From contig CP136893.1 in NCBI GenBank assembly GCA_034359265.1, positions 46,015,501-46,079,500 of the forward strand: a stretch of DNA of 64,000 nucleotides, read 5' to 3'. A program made the translations under genes and the position numbers. Source of the stretch: Canna indica. Its lineage: Eukaryota; Streptophyta; Magnoliopsida; Zingiberales; Cannaceae. The notes beneath the pieces were generated by a model. That model was not told the origin of the DNA. It was given only the letters and a program-made list of their open reading frames with translations, and ran no database searches. Shown here in pieces: positions 23,404 through 33,848 of this stretch. How positions within the stretch are numbered: the stretch's first letter is position 1; each line of letters begins with the position of its first letter.

Positions 23404-24085
23404 GCAATAGCTACGAATTGGTCTACAACATTGCATAATTTTTCAGATTTTGTCATACTATTTCCCCAAGATCACAGATTCGATTTTGCATTACGTTGAG
23501 GTTGCAGCAAAGAATCAAGGATTATGTTGGGCGCAATGCTGAAGCGATAGATTGAAGCATGTAGATTGGTTAGAATCATTAAAACGTCAGTAGGACGAGT
23601 TGAAAAAGAATGGGATATATTAAAATATATATATATGATATTTTGTGCTAAAAAAAAGGAAGGTTCATTATCCCTTTGGTCCTACCTAGGTCAGCCTACG
23701 CGTAACATCATGAGTTAATAAAGCATTAGTTATCATTTTCTTAAATTACTAATAGTCATTAAATAAAAAATTTAATTTGAATTATACAGTTAGATTGAAA
23801 TATTGAAATATCATATATATATATATATATATATAATATTTTGTGCTAAAAAAAGAGGAAGGTTCGTTATAATTTTCTTAAATTACTAATAGTCATTAAA
23901 TAAAAAATTTAATTTGAATTATACAGTTACGTCCGCGTAACTCTAATTTGGGTGTTTCGCCGGAACAAGTTACCGCTTGTTCTCCAGAGAGCGCGAGGGA
24001 GAGCGCAAAGCTTCCTCGTGCAAGCATAAATCTTTATGGCATCAAAAGGGCGAGTGACCGAGAGAAGTAGAACCGAAGAATCCCC
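23404..24085 (+). other. upstream region of COX6A
   Basis: Host sequence between the copia insertion and the COX6A start. It is AT-rich, with two (AT)n runs and a direct duplication (23636-23929). The last 150 bases are GC-richer and look like a 5' UTR or proximal promoter (gcgcgagggagagcgc near 23988). I see no clear TATA box. Confidence 0.6.
23636..23929 (+). repeat. direct duplication upstream of COX6A
   Basis: Copy 1 (23636-23792) and copy 2 (about 23836-23929) share a block beginning attttgtgctaaaa and ending gaattatacagtta. Copy 2 lacks about 64 bases present in copy 1 (about 23670-23733). An (AT)n run separates them. Confidence 0.85.
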
Positions 24086-24691
24086 ATGGCGACGCCATTA
24101 GCGAGGTCGTGCCTCCGATCCAATCTCGCCCGTCGCAGCAGCGGAGCCAGGCCCGGCACCTGGAGGAGCTTCTCTACCGCCAGCGCTGCCCGTTACGACG
24201 AATCTCGTACGCCACTTAATGTCCCGATCCTCTCCATCTTCTCCTTTTCTCGGGCTCTAAATTTCCATTGATTCAAAACTTGTTCTTGTTTATTTTCCCA
24301 GATGAAGCAGAGAAATGGGAGAAGATCACTATCGCTGGAATCATCACATGCGTCCTGCTCTCCATCTATAATCTCAGGAAGGGCCATCACGAGTATCCCG
24401 AACCTCCGGTAATTGATTTTGTCTTCTTTTCCTTATTCAAACTGGGAACTCGTTTATTTGTTTTGGTGGTGATTATTGATGAAAAGGAAATTTGATCTTT
24501 TTGCAGCCATGCCCATATCTCCATATTAAGAATAAGGAATTCCCCTGGGGTGAGTTCCACTTTTCCTACAGAATTGTTTCTTTATTTTTATTACTTTAGG
24601 TAATCGTTTGTGCTCTTTATTATTACTGTTTCCAGGTCCAGAGCCCCTTTTTGAGCACATAAAGAAGAAGAAACAGCTCTCCAAGCATTAG
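24086..24691 (+). CDS. COX6A: cytochrome c oxidase subunit 6a, mitochondrial, four exons
   Basis: Exons are 24086-24206, 24302-24408, 24507-24549 and 24636-24691. All introns are GT...AG and the frame is open, giving 108 residues. Residues 1 to about 38 are rich in Arg, Ser and Ala without acidic residues (MATPLARSCLRSNLARRSSG), a typical mitochondrial presequence. The EAEKWEKIT segment leads into a single hydrophobic membrane helix (AGIITCVLLSIYNL). The intermembrane tail has the family signature PYLHIKNKEFPWG, then EPLFEH. COX6A is a small nuclear-encoded subunit on the dimer face of complex IV in the inner membrane. The Lys-rich end (HIKKKKQLSKH) and the PPPC stretch look unusual for plant COX6A as I know it. 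The ATG was chosen because it opens the presequence. It could be a diverged paralogue; splicing is inferred from sequence alone. Confidence 0.93.
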
Positions 24692-25429
24692 CACCCTTAG
24701 TTTCGATGTTTCTGTCTTCAAGAACTTAACTACCATGACACTGTTAGCAGCTCCTTTGTTAAATAAAATTTACTGTATCTACTATTACCTCTCTTTTGGA
24801 TCAACTGGGTGTACACCAACTTTAATTTGTTCCAGTGAACACAGAAACTGATGATAAATAAATTTCTAGTGGAAATTGTATTGTTCGACTAAGAAAGAGC
24901 AGCATATTTTTCTCCTATATTCATGTAGATGTTCAGAGAGAAATGTGGCTGACTAATAAAGATATATATATATATATATACACTAGCTGTCAAATAACAA
25001 CTCTAAAGACAGTAGCAAGAGGAGTCCAATTAATCCTATAAAAATAGATGAATATATTATATTGAAGTCTTTTTATTCTAAATATTGGTTATATAAACCA
25101 AAATTAAACTGAATTTCATTTCCATCCAAACGGTTCAATTTGGGGCTTACTTGTTACTCTCATATTGTCACATAACAAAGTGAATATCGTTTCCTTTAAA
25201 GTAACTTCTTTTCTCAACATGAGTTAATTATTAAATATATTTTAACTTTTAGAAAAAAAAAATTCAAATTTATTCAAATATTTTATTTGTATTAATAAGG
25301 TACTTCAATTTTAAATTTGTTTCAATTATATTTCATCGCAAGGAGATTTCAATTTTATTGTTTTGATGTTGATGTGACATTACTGACGTCGATCAGAAGT
25401 GTCATGCCAGTATCCCTAAATGAATATTA
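24692..25429. other. AT-rich intergenic sequence downstream of COX6A
   Basis: Apart from the 3' UTR it holds an (at)n microsatellite at about 24962-24979 and no gene. Around 25300-25390 the wording (aatttgtttcaatt...catcg...gatgtgacat) faintly resembles the inner terminal repeat of the Mutator-like element at 61130. It may be a decayed end of such an element. Confidence 0.5.
24762..24767 (+). terminator. candidate polyadenylation signal of COX6A
   Basis: AATAAA 71 bases after the stop codon, within a short AT-rich 3' UTR. Confidence 0.55.
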
Positions 25430-25905
25430 CTCCTGCATGAGGATCGGAGTAATGTGGTCCAGTTCGGTGTCTCTCCCGATCAGGTTCAACGCTGGGGGAC
25501 ATGCAAAGACACTCCGACGCTTAAGTTAGTGAGACTCCAAGGTGGAGATAACAAAATATGGAACTTAAGTTGCCTTAGGTGTGCTGTGTTTGTATTTATT
25601 GCAGGTGAAGGTGATGAGGTCGCCCTGTAATCTCGTGGGGATATTACTCAAAATGGTTCGAGACTGATCGTAGAGATGGCAAGCGCGTGTAATGGCGTAT
25701 CCCTGGTGATAAGGAGGGACGTGGATGTCCATGTATGGCCATGTGGGGCCTCCTGGGTGGAATCGTTTGGTCCGGCTTGAATCCAGTTCAGAAGTATAGT
25801 TGGGTGGAGCCCTCGGATGAAACTGTTTGGTTTGGCTTAAGGTTGGTCATGGGGCACTACTGGGTTTAATCCGACTGGTCCTAATAGTTCTAGTCTAGTA
25901 CATAA
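25430..25905 (-). repeat. LTR fragment of a Tat-type gypsy element, reversed
   Basis: The reverse complement aligns by eye with the LTRs at about 34640-35140 and 43850-44215. It shares the ggactagaactattaggaccagt start, a gccccatgacc segment, the ccttatcaccagggatacgccatta box and the gagattacagggcg end. It has no adjacent primer site and no gag or pol, so it is a solo or truncated LTR. Limits are approximate. Confidence 0.65.
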
Positions 25906-26083
25906 CCCTCGAGCTCAGTCGGAGTGCGGAGGACCGCGTGTCGAGCTCTGAAGTAGAGTCAGCTTTCCTATCTCTGGTGCCTTTGTGGCTCGGGGAACCT
26001 CCAGAAATACTTACCATGTTGTGTTCAGCCATTGTAAAGGCTAAGTTGTATCGAGTGTCCAATGAGGTCAAGCTGCGAGGGTC

Positions 26084-26515
26084 GAATTGGAGAGGTTGGG
26101 CGTGGAGGTTGGATTGGAGCGAGTGGCTATGGAAGTCGAGCTGGAGAAGGTGGCTGAGGAAACCGAATTGAAGTGAGCGGCTGTAAGAGCTGAGCTAGAA
26201 AAGGTGGCCGTGGGGACCGAATTGAAGCGAGCGGCCATAAGAGCCAAGTTGGAAATGGTGGTCGTACGGATCGAACTGAAGTGAGCAGCTGTAAGTACCG
26301 AGCTAGAAAATGTGGCCGTAGGGGCTGAACTGAAGCGAGTGGCCGTAAGAGCCGAGCTGGAAAAGGTGGTCGTACAGGCCGAACTAAAGCGAGCAACTGT
26401 AAGAGCCAATCTAGAAAAGGTGACCATGGGGGCCGAACTAAAGCGAGCGATTGTAAGCGTTGAGTTGGAAAAGGTCGCTGTGGAGGCCAAGTTGAAGTGG
26501 GTGATTGTGGATATC
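26084..26515 (+). pseudogene. degenerate 18-codon tandem repeat encoding a coiled coil
   Basis: Eight consecutive 54-bp units follow a pattern close to ELEKVAVGAELKRAAVRA. Alternating Glu/Lys pairs and hydrophobic positions predict a long amphipathic coiled coil. Units 2 and 4 have TGA stops in the same frame, so the protein cannot be made whole. The readable end continues to a stop at about 26686. It lies next to a Tat-type LTR fragment, and some Tat gypsy elements carry additional ORFs with coiled-coil ends, which is one possible origin (inference). I see no start or N-terminal domain. Confidence 0.6.
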
Positions 26516-26717
26516 GTGTCAGAGTGGGCGGTTGCAGAGACCGAGCTGAAGCAAGTGACCCTGAAGGTCGTTCAAAGGCAAGTGACCATGGAGGCTGAAC
26601 TAGGGCCAGCAGCCGTGAAGGTCGAGTGGTTGTGCGTTGTCTTTGATTGGCATGTAGCAACTTTTGCTTTGCCTCGAAGTAAGTAAAATCAGTATATTTT
26701 TGTCGTGTTGTTCTTGT

Positions 26718-28135
26718 TGTTGGCCTAAGAGTTTCAACCTTGGTCTTAATCTCGGTTTTGATGATAACAAATATGGAACTAATATTTCATTAAGAAATTT
26801 TTTCAGGTTCCATATTGGTTAGTGCTCGATGTGCTCGATCGGAAATATCGAAGAAATTAGATAATCAGAAGGACATTGATCGGCGCATTTGGGTTCGTCG
26901 TGGAAATCTCTCGAAGTTCGACATGTGCACCAAAGACGTCTTGGACGAGTCTAAAGAACACATGAAAAGCTCTCCAAGTTGACGCACGTTGAAGGCCGAA
27001 ACCCGAAAACGAAGCGCGCAAGAAGAAGGCTGAAAAAATCAAGTTCAGCCTAGGTTCGGTCGATCGGTCGGTCGAACCGAATGTAGAGAAGATTTGGCAG
27101 TAGCCAATTCGATCGACCGGGTGGTCGATCGGACGAAGCAGAGAATTGGCAGTAGTCAATTTGGTCGACCATCCGATCCACCGAATGGTGCCAAAAATTG
27201 GCAGTACCCAATTTGGTCGATCGGTTGGTCGACCGAAGTGTGCCAGAAAGTAGCAGTTTGCTTTTGGTTGATCAACCGGTCCACCACCGATCGATCGGCC
27301 ATCGATCGGACGGTGAAAACGGCTAGTTTTCCGCCCGTTGAGCCGCCTATTTCATGCCTTCTCTTCATGGCTTATAAATAGGAAGTCATGAGAGTCTTCC
27401 TTCACACTTTTGATCACTCCTAACCTCCTTGAGCCATCTCTTGATCAATTCTAAGCCTTCATTGAGCAAATCTGATGAAAACCCTAGCTTGAACCTTTCA
27501 TCTCCTTGATTAAGTCTTTACTTCATTGCTTCATCATCAAAGGCATCAAGAGGGAGCTAGGAATCTTGTTGTGGAGCTAAGTAACTTATTGTTTGATTTA
27601 TTGCTCCATTTTGTGTTGTATTTTCTTATTATTTCATTGTATTTGAGCTTGTGAAGACCTAGATTATTAGGTCTTAAAATTGGGTGGTTACCTTTATGTC
27701 CGAGGCTTAATTCCACCGGTGTAAATTTAGTTTACTAGGATTAGTTGAGTTGTCCCTTAGGTTGAGGTGGAAGAGTGCTCTTGGTAAGAAGGCGAAGACT
27801 TCCAGGTGTGGAAGTGCCTTAGGTTGAGAGCGAGACTCTTCGGATCAAAGTCCTCTTTGTATGGGAAACGATATAATCTAGTAAAGCTAAGTTTGGAAAT
27901 CCTAAGCGGGTGCTTAGGTAGTGGAGTAGGCATTGGGGCCGAACCACTATAAACACTTGTGTTAGCATTATTTTCTTTGTATATCGCATTGCTTATCTTT
28001 ATTACTCGCTTCCGCATTTAGTCGTCAATTGTGAATTATCTAAATAACAAAAGAAATGATTAAAACCGAATTTAGGCATATCGATTAGTTAACACGCTAT
28101 TCACCCCCCCTCTAGTGTGGCTATTTCAACCAACA
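26718..28135 (+). repeat. 5' LTR of the gag-only SIRE element (1418 bp)
   Basis: TG...CA limits between the cttgt duplication and the primer site. The TATA box is TATAAATA at 27373-27380. An array of GGTCGATCGG/GGTCGACCG motifs occupies about 27056-27310, just upstream of it. Confidence 0.92.
27373..27380 (+). promoter_or_regulatory. TATA box of the 5' LTR
   Basis: TATAAATA in a context (cttataaataggaagtcatgag) shared with the solo LTR at 15710. In the 3' LTR (33087) it differs by one base. Confidence 0.75.
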
Positions 28136-28149
28136 ATTTGTATCAAAGC
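28136..28149 (+). other. decayed primer binding site
   Basis: atttgtatcaaagc directly follows the LTR, where the related element at 46657 has attggtatcagagc. Two substitutions weaken pairing with initiator tRNA-Met. Confidence 0.75.
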
Positions 28150-28202
28150 ATGTGGTAGTTTGAGATTTCACCATCTCTTCTACAATTTGTCTCGATCTTA
28201 AA

Positions 28203-28895
28203 ATGACACTAGAGTCGGTAGTGTCTTCACCTCCTAGGTTCGATGAATCGAACTTTGGTCTTTGGAAGTCTAGGATGTACACCTACTTAAAGACTAGAGT
28301 TTTTTATGTTTATAACATGATAAAATTAGAATACATTGAACCTACAGTTGACATGCATGACTGGATTGAACTTGACAAGAAAATGTTTCAATCTAATGGA
28401 GATGCTATGTATTCCATATTTTGTACCTTACCTAATAGCATCCTTGAAAAAGTCATGCAGTGTACTTCCACTTTTGATATTTGGGCAACTTTAAATGTGC
28501 TATATGATTATGCCAAGACCGAAGAGATTGACACTTCTAATGAAGGTGGTGATGACAATGGTCATCCCCCTAGTACTAATCTTGGTTTCGATGTCCAAAG
28601 TACTTCTAGCCAAAGAAGCACAAGCAAGAATCGGAAACGAAAACTTAGGTGCTTCATTTGCCAAGAGACGAGACACAAGAAGATGAATTGTCCTCTCTTG
28701 AAGAAGAAATCCATAAAGAAGTGTGCTTCTCCATCCATATCTCAATCAAGTGAAGCCTCTTCTAGACATGACGATGAAGCTACATCGAACTTTTGCCTCA
28801 TGGGTTTTCGGAATGATGTATATTTACCATCTTCTAGTCATGATCAAAATAGTGATTCTAGTAGCTCAAAGTCCCTTGACATGTCTTATGAATAA
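28203..28895 (+). CDS. SIRE-type gag, short intact ORF
   Basis: An uninterrupted 230-residue frame. The N-terminal part (PPRFDESNFGLWKSRMYTYL) is the copia gag pattern that precedes UBN2-type folds, with a DIWATLNVLYD segment near residues 92-102. A CCHC knuckle (CFICQETRHKKMNC, about residues 153-166) has the right spacing, although the usual Gly before His is Arg. A Ser-rich end follows. Compared with the related gag at 46714-47979 the middle is much shorter, so a large internal deletion seems likely. Gag packages the element RNA into particles. This is the only long intact frame in the element and may still be translatable. Confidence 0.8.
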   Translation: MTLESVVSSPPRFDESNFGLWKSRMYTYLKTRVFYVYNMIKLEYIEPTVDMHDWIELDKKMFQSNGDAMYSIFCTLPNSILEKVMQCTSTFDIWATLNVLYDYAKTEEIDTSNEGGDDNGHPPSTNLGFDVQSTSSQRSTSKNRKRKLRCFICQETRHKKMNCPLLKKKSIKKCASPSISQSSEASSRHDDEATSNFCLMGFRNDVYLPSSSHDQNSDSSSSKSLDMSYE

Positions 28896-28916
28896 CTACC
28901 AGAAGAATGCAAAAAG

Positions 28917-29575
28917 ATGTATGCCTTGCTTATTAAAAAGAACAAGGAAAATAGAAAACTAAAGAAAGAAAATTTAAGGCTTAGTTCTCATGTGCATGAA
29001 CTAGAAAATGAAAAATTGAATACAAGTACACTTGTTTCTTGCCATGATGATTTTAAGCTTGAAATTGAGAATTTAAAAAGTGAGGTAAAAGACCTGAAAC
29101 ATAAAAATGAGGATTTGAAAGCTAGATTGAAGTTTAGGAATGATGACTTGAAAAATGATTTCAAAATTGAGAATGAAAAATTAAAAATTAAAAATAACAT
29201 GTTGAAACTCAATTGCATGTTATTCACAAATCCATGAGTGATTGGAAAAATGAGGTTGTATTCTTAATAGGAAAATCAATGATTTATCAAATGTGTCTTC
29301 CTTTAAGAACTCTAAAAATAAAAATGCTTATGTAAAGAATGTTAATGTTCATCATCATTCTCATGTCAAGCATTCTTCCTCTAAACCTCATGTCCAAAAG
29401 AAAAAGTTTCATGGAAATTATTTTTGATGTAGTATATATGGCCATGCTATTCATGATTGTGCATTTAAAAGAAATCCAAGTGTTGCTAAGACACTTTGGA
29501 TTCCTAGGCCAACTCACCCCCAAGGACCCAAAGCCATTTGGGTACTGAAGGTTTCTTGTTCTCTTGTAGGGGGAG
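28917..29575 (+). pseudogene. gag C-terminal coiled coil and second zinc-knuckle region
   Basis: The frame 28917-29237 encodes a long Lys/Glu/Leu-rich coiled coil (KENRKLKKENLRLSSHVHEL and onward), matching the coiled coil in the related gag at about 47780-48110. After stops and a frame change, 29330-29540 encodes a decayed second knuckle (CSIYGHAIHDC, first Cys region replaced by a stop) and an IWVL stretch. In the relative at 48280-48310 the corresponding stretch is IWVPK, shortly before protease. It is separated from the main gag frame by the stop at 28893-28895. Confidence 0.7.
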
Positions 29576-29639
29576 CTACCACACATGGTTGAAGGAAAGA
29601 GATGTGTTGAAATTGACCATGGACTTGAATGATGAATCC

Positions 29640-32562
29640 TCCCATGGTTGCAACTTCAAGCTACCTTGATGCCTTAGGTAAAGTTGGCATCAAAACTATT
29701 CCGGTATCATCTTCTAACTTGCATTGTTTTACCTTAGTTGAAGATTATGATACTATGCTTAATTCTAGTTGATCTTCGTGCTCTTGATTTATTTTATTTA
29801 ATGATTTTTTATTTTTGATTTCCGATCTCTTAGGAGACCTATGTGGCCTATAACGGGCCTAAGCGACCTTGTGGTTCTAAATCGTAGGCTAATTATGGTC
29901 TTTCGGTTTTCAACCAATAGGAAGGGTTGAAGATCAAGTTTTCATATTTATTACTCTTGTGGTCTCCTAAAATTCGTTTTGATATCACTTGATTTCATTT
30001 AAAACGGATTTCAAACTATCTAGCAAAGATGTATTTTGAAAATGATATTTGAATCTCTCTTTGCTATTTGGTTTGGTTAGCTTGCTAATAGCCTTAATTT
30101 CATTATCTACTAATGGAGTCTACTTGCAAGTTAAAAATGTGATGGAAGGCTAGTAAATTGAATTTGGAAAGAAAATGAAAAGTTTGGGAAAATTTCCAAG
30201 AATGAGGTATGAGTTCGTTTTTGCAAAAATCTTAATATAATACTTGAATATTCATGTTTTAATGATGTCTCTATATACTCATGATTGATTTTGCATAATA
30301 AATGTTTGAATTTTCACGAGTAGGAAAAATCATGATAACTAGGCAATTTCATGATATTGATATTGAATGAAATTGGACTAGGTTGAAATTTCTTATTAGA
30401 GACCTCATTTTGAGTAAACACCCAGTAAGTATGTTTAGATACACACATGATATGGTTCTAGGTGTTTAAACTAAAAAATTCATGTGTAGATGAACAATGT
30501 GATAATTAGATCACTTTAGGGGACTTAAACTTGGAAAAGTTTGACCCAAGTCAACAAATCGACTTGGACACTTCATTTTAAGTCTAAACTTTATAAACAT
30601 GTTTATGAATAGGTATGACATGTTTCCATGTACATAAAATGAAAAATTCATATGGATATGGATAAAATGACATAGAGGCCATTTCATGATAATCTCTTTT
30701 GAACCAAGTTGACCCAAGTCAACAAATTGACTTAGAGGTCTCATTTTCTATCCATATTTGAGGAATATGTTTAGGTGTCCATAAGTTTAAATTTGAAAAA
30801 CCATGAGTAAATGACAAGATTAACACTTAGCAAATTTCATGATAACTAGTTTAGTTTTGAATGAAACCATGCTAGGTTGATATCTTAACTTAAGGACATA
30901 ATTTTCATTCCAAACTAGACATACACTTTTTACATGACCATTATGTGGTGTTATAAAAGTTTGAATGAAAACTGAGCAGTTTTTGAAAATAACTAAAAAT
31001 TACGGAAATGTCATTAAAAATTGAGCATTTTCAGTTATTTCTAGAAAAATGTAGAAAAATTATTTTTAACTGATTCTTGAAACTACATCTTTATTGAAAA
31101 ATTTAGTTTCTTCAGTAAAAATTTCAGAAATTTTCATCAAGAATCGAATTTATTATGGAATTTTGAAGTTGGATTTCAAAAATGCAAAGTATCACCTTCT
31201 TCAAATATCAATTTTTTCGATATTTTGATTTCTCGCCAAAAACTTTCAATGAAACCTTGTGTATACTATTTTGATTTCATTTCTAATATCGTTATCACTA
31301 TTCTTTGAGTAAAATCATTCCTAAAAATGATTTTGATAACTTGAGCGATATCTTGAAAAAATGAGCTTTTGGTTGAAATCGAGATCGAATGAAAAATGAA
31401 CTTAGACAATTCATTTTGAGCTCAAAATTGACACACGCATCTTAGATGATCATTCAGCGATGTCTAAAAAGTTTGAAGCAAAATTGGCAAACTTTGAAAA
31501 AGTACTTGAAATTTATGAAAATGCCCCTGGACTTTCAGGAATTTTATGAATTTATAGAAAACTGATTTTTTACTGATTCTTGAACCTGTAGATTTATTGA
31601 AAAATCTAGTTTGTCCAGTTAAAGTTAGAAAAATGTCCGTCAAGAATATAATTTTATATGAATTTAAAAGTTTGATTTTTGAAAACTTAAAGTATACTTT
31701 GACCTAAATCAACATAGTGACTTAGAAACCTCATTTTCAGCCCAAACTTGATTCATATACTTAGATTCACTCATGTTAAATATCTAGATGCCTAAGTTAG
31801 AGAAAATATGAGTAGATAGCAAATTTGATACTTAGCCATTTTCATATTTTCATGCCTATTTCGGATGAAACCATGCTAGGTTCATATTTTGATTAAATGA
31901 CATTAGTTTCACTTCAAACTTGATATATATGCTTTGAATGCTCATATCTTGGTATTTTGAAAGTTTGAATGAAATCTAGAAATGTCATAAAATATTCACT
32001 TATTTACAAAAATTAATGCCATTAAAGTACCATTGTTCCCAAGTGCTCCTTTCTCGATACTTTAGATTTTCGTCAAATTTTTTGAAAGAGACGTCAAGTA
32101 TGATATTGTAATTCTATCATTGGTATAGTTCTCATTATTATTTAAGAAAAACTCATTTCTAAAATGATTGTTGAAACTTTGACCGATACGTGTAATATCA
32201 ATACTTGAATTAGTACAAGATTTTCAGTTTTAGATTATATTGATCATTTTATGATATCATGTATTGATTAGTCTCACTTGTATGTATGTTTTCATCCCTT
32301 GAGTTGAGATTTTCATGCTTCATGAAAACTAATTTTAGAGTCTCATCTTTGACTATACGTTGACTTTTCTTGCCCTTTTTGAGTGATGTCAAAAGAGGGA
32401 GAAAAATATAGGTAAAGGAAAGAAAATATAGAAAAACCATGCATATAGATAGGGGGAGTTCTATTACATAGATATGCATGTTGATAGGGGGAGGAGAAAT
32501 CACATATTTGATATCCTCTATGCTTAATTGTAGATATTTTCTTAAGGATGTTTATCATCATC
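29640..32562 (+). repeat. pol-less 3' interior made of degenerate repeats
   Basis: An AT-rich region with no coding signal. A block centred on aaagtttgaatgaaaa recurs at about 30955, 31468 and 31958, a spacing near 500 bases. It is followed in the first two cases by actgattcttgaa...tttattgaaaaat. A second block, ttgacccaagtcaacaaattgactta, recurs at about 30541, 30709 and 31699. A third, gaaaccatgctaggttgatat, occurs at about 30865 and 31870, with a variant at 30375. The region takes the place normally held by pol. Confidence 0.7.
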
Positions 32563-32576
32563 AAAAAGGCGGCGAT

Positions 32577-33848
32577 TGTTGGCCTAAGGTTTTCTACCTT
32601 GGTCTTAATTTCGGTTTTGATGATAACAAACATGGAACAAATGTTTCATTGAGAAATATTTTCAGGTTCCATATTGGTTAGTGCTCGATGTCCTCAATCG
32701 AAAATATCGAAGAAATCAAAAAATCGGAAGGACATTGATCGGCACATTCGGGTTCGTCGTGGAAATCTCTCGAAGTTCGATGTGTGCACCAAAGATGTCT
32801 TGGACGAGTCTAAAGAACACATGAAAAGCTCTCCAAGTTGACGCATGTTGAAGGCCGAAACTCGAAAATGAAGCACGCAAGAAGAAGGCTAAAAAAATCA
32901 AGTTCAGCCTAGGTTCGGTCAACCGAAGCAGAGAATTGGCAGTAGCCAATTCGGTCGACTGGTCAGTCGACCGAAGTGTGCCAGAAATGGCAATTTGCTT
33001 TTGGTCGATCGGCCATCGACCGGATGGCGAAAACGGCTAGTTTTTCGCCCATTGATCTGCCTATTTCATGTCTTCTCTTCATTGCTTATAAATAGGAAGC
33101 CATGAGAGCCTTCCTTTACACTTTTGATCACTCCTAACCTCCTTGAGCCATCTCTTGATCAATTGTAAGCCTTCATTGAGCAAATCTTATGAAAACCCTA
33201 GCTTGAACCTTTCATCTCCTTGATTAAGCCTTTACTTCATTGCTTCATCATCAAAGGCATCAAGAGAAGCTAGGAATCTTGTTGTGGAGATAAGTAATTT
33301 ATTATTTGATTTATTGCTTCATTTTGTGTTGTATTTTCTTGTTATTTCATTGTATTTGAGCTTGTGAAGACCTAGGTTGTTAGGTCTTGAAATTGGGTGG
33401 TTGCCTTTGTGTTCGAGGCTTAATTCCACCTGTGTAAACTTAGTTTACTAGGATTAGTTGAGTTGTCCCTTAGGTTGAGGTGGAAGAGTGCTCTCGGTGA
33501 GAAGGCGAGGACTTTCGGGTGTGGAAGTGCCTTAGGTTGAGAGCGAGACTCTTCAAGTCAAAGTCCTCTTTGTAAGGGAAACGATATAATCTTGTAAAGC
33601 TAAGTTTGAAAATCCTAAGCGGGGTGCTTAGGTAGTGGAGTAGGCATTGGGGCCGAACCACTATAAATACTTGTGTTAGCATTATTTTCTTTGTATATCG
33701 CATTGCTTATCTTTATTACTTGCTTCCGCATTTAGTCGTCAATTGTGAATTGTCTAAATAACCAAAGAAACGATTAAAACTGAATTTAGGCATATCAATT
33801 AGTTAACACACTATTCATCCCCTTCTAGTGTGGCCATTTCAACCAACA
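32577..33848 (+). repeat. 3' LTR of the gag-only SIRE element (1272 bp)
   Basis: It begins TGTTGGCCTAAGG right after a purine-rich aaaaaggcgg tract and ends CAACCAACA before the cttgt duplication. It is 146 bases shorter than the 5' LTR, mainly because the GGTCGA-type array (about 32914-33020) has fewer units. The TATA box is at 33087-33094. Confidence 0.92.

Larger units (their letters stand above)
26718..33848 (+). mobile_element. SIRE-type copia derivative with LTRs and gag but no pol
   Basis: Two LTRs beginning TGTTGGCCTAAG and ending CAACCAACA lie in direct orientation, flanked by the exact 5-bp duplication cttgt (26713-26717 and 33849-33853). The interior has a primer site, a gag ORF (28203-28895) with coiled-coil continuation to about 29560, then about 3 kb without any protease, integrase, RT or RNase H motif in any frame. 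A short polypurine stretch precedes the 3' LTR. This is the architecture described for TR-GAG type non-autonomous elements. It would depend on pol from full SIRE relatives such as those at 45-61 kb. Confidence 0.9.

Noticed and set aside
25200..25400. Possible Mutator-like terminal repeat downstream of COX6A
   Set aside because: Resemblance to the inner part of the terminal repeat at 61130 is faint and no clear terminus or duplication could be placed.
26068..26660. Two long minus-strand frames rich in Ser, Thr, Pro and Arg
   Set aside because: They are the antisense shadow of the 54-bp coiled-coil repeat, whose plus-strand reading has coherent helix chemistry.
29640..32562. CRISPR-like or satellite array
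   Set aside because: The repeats are long, degenerate and irregularly spaced, without uniform spacers or a constant unit.
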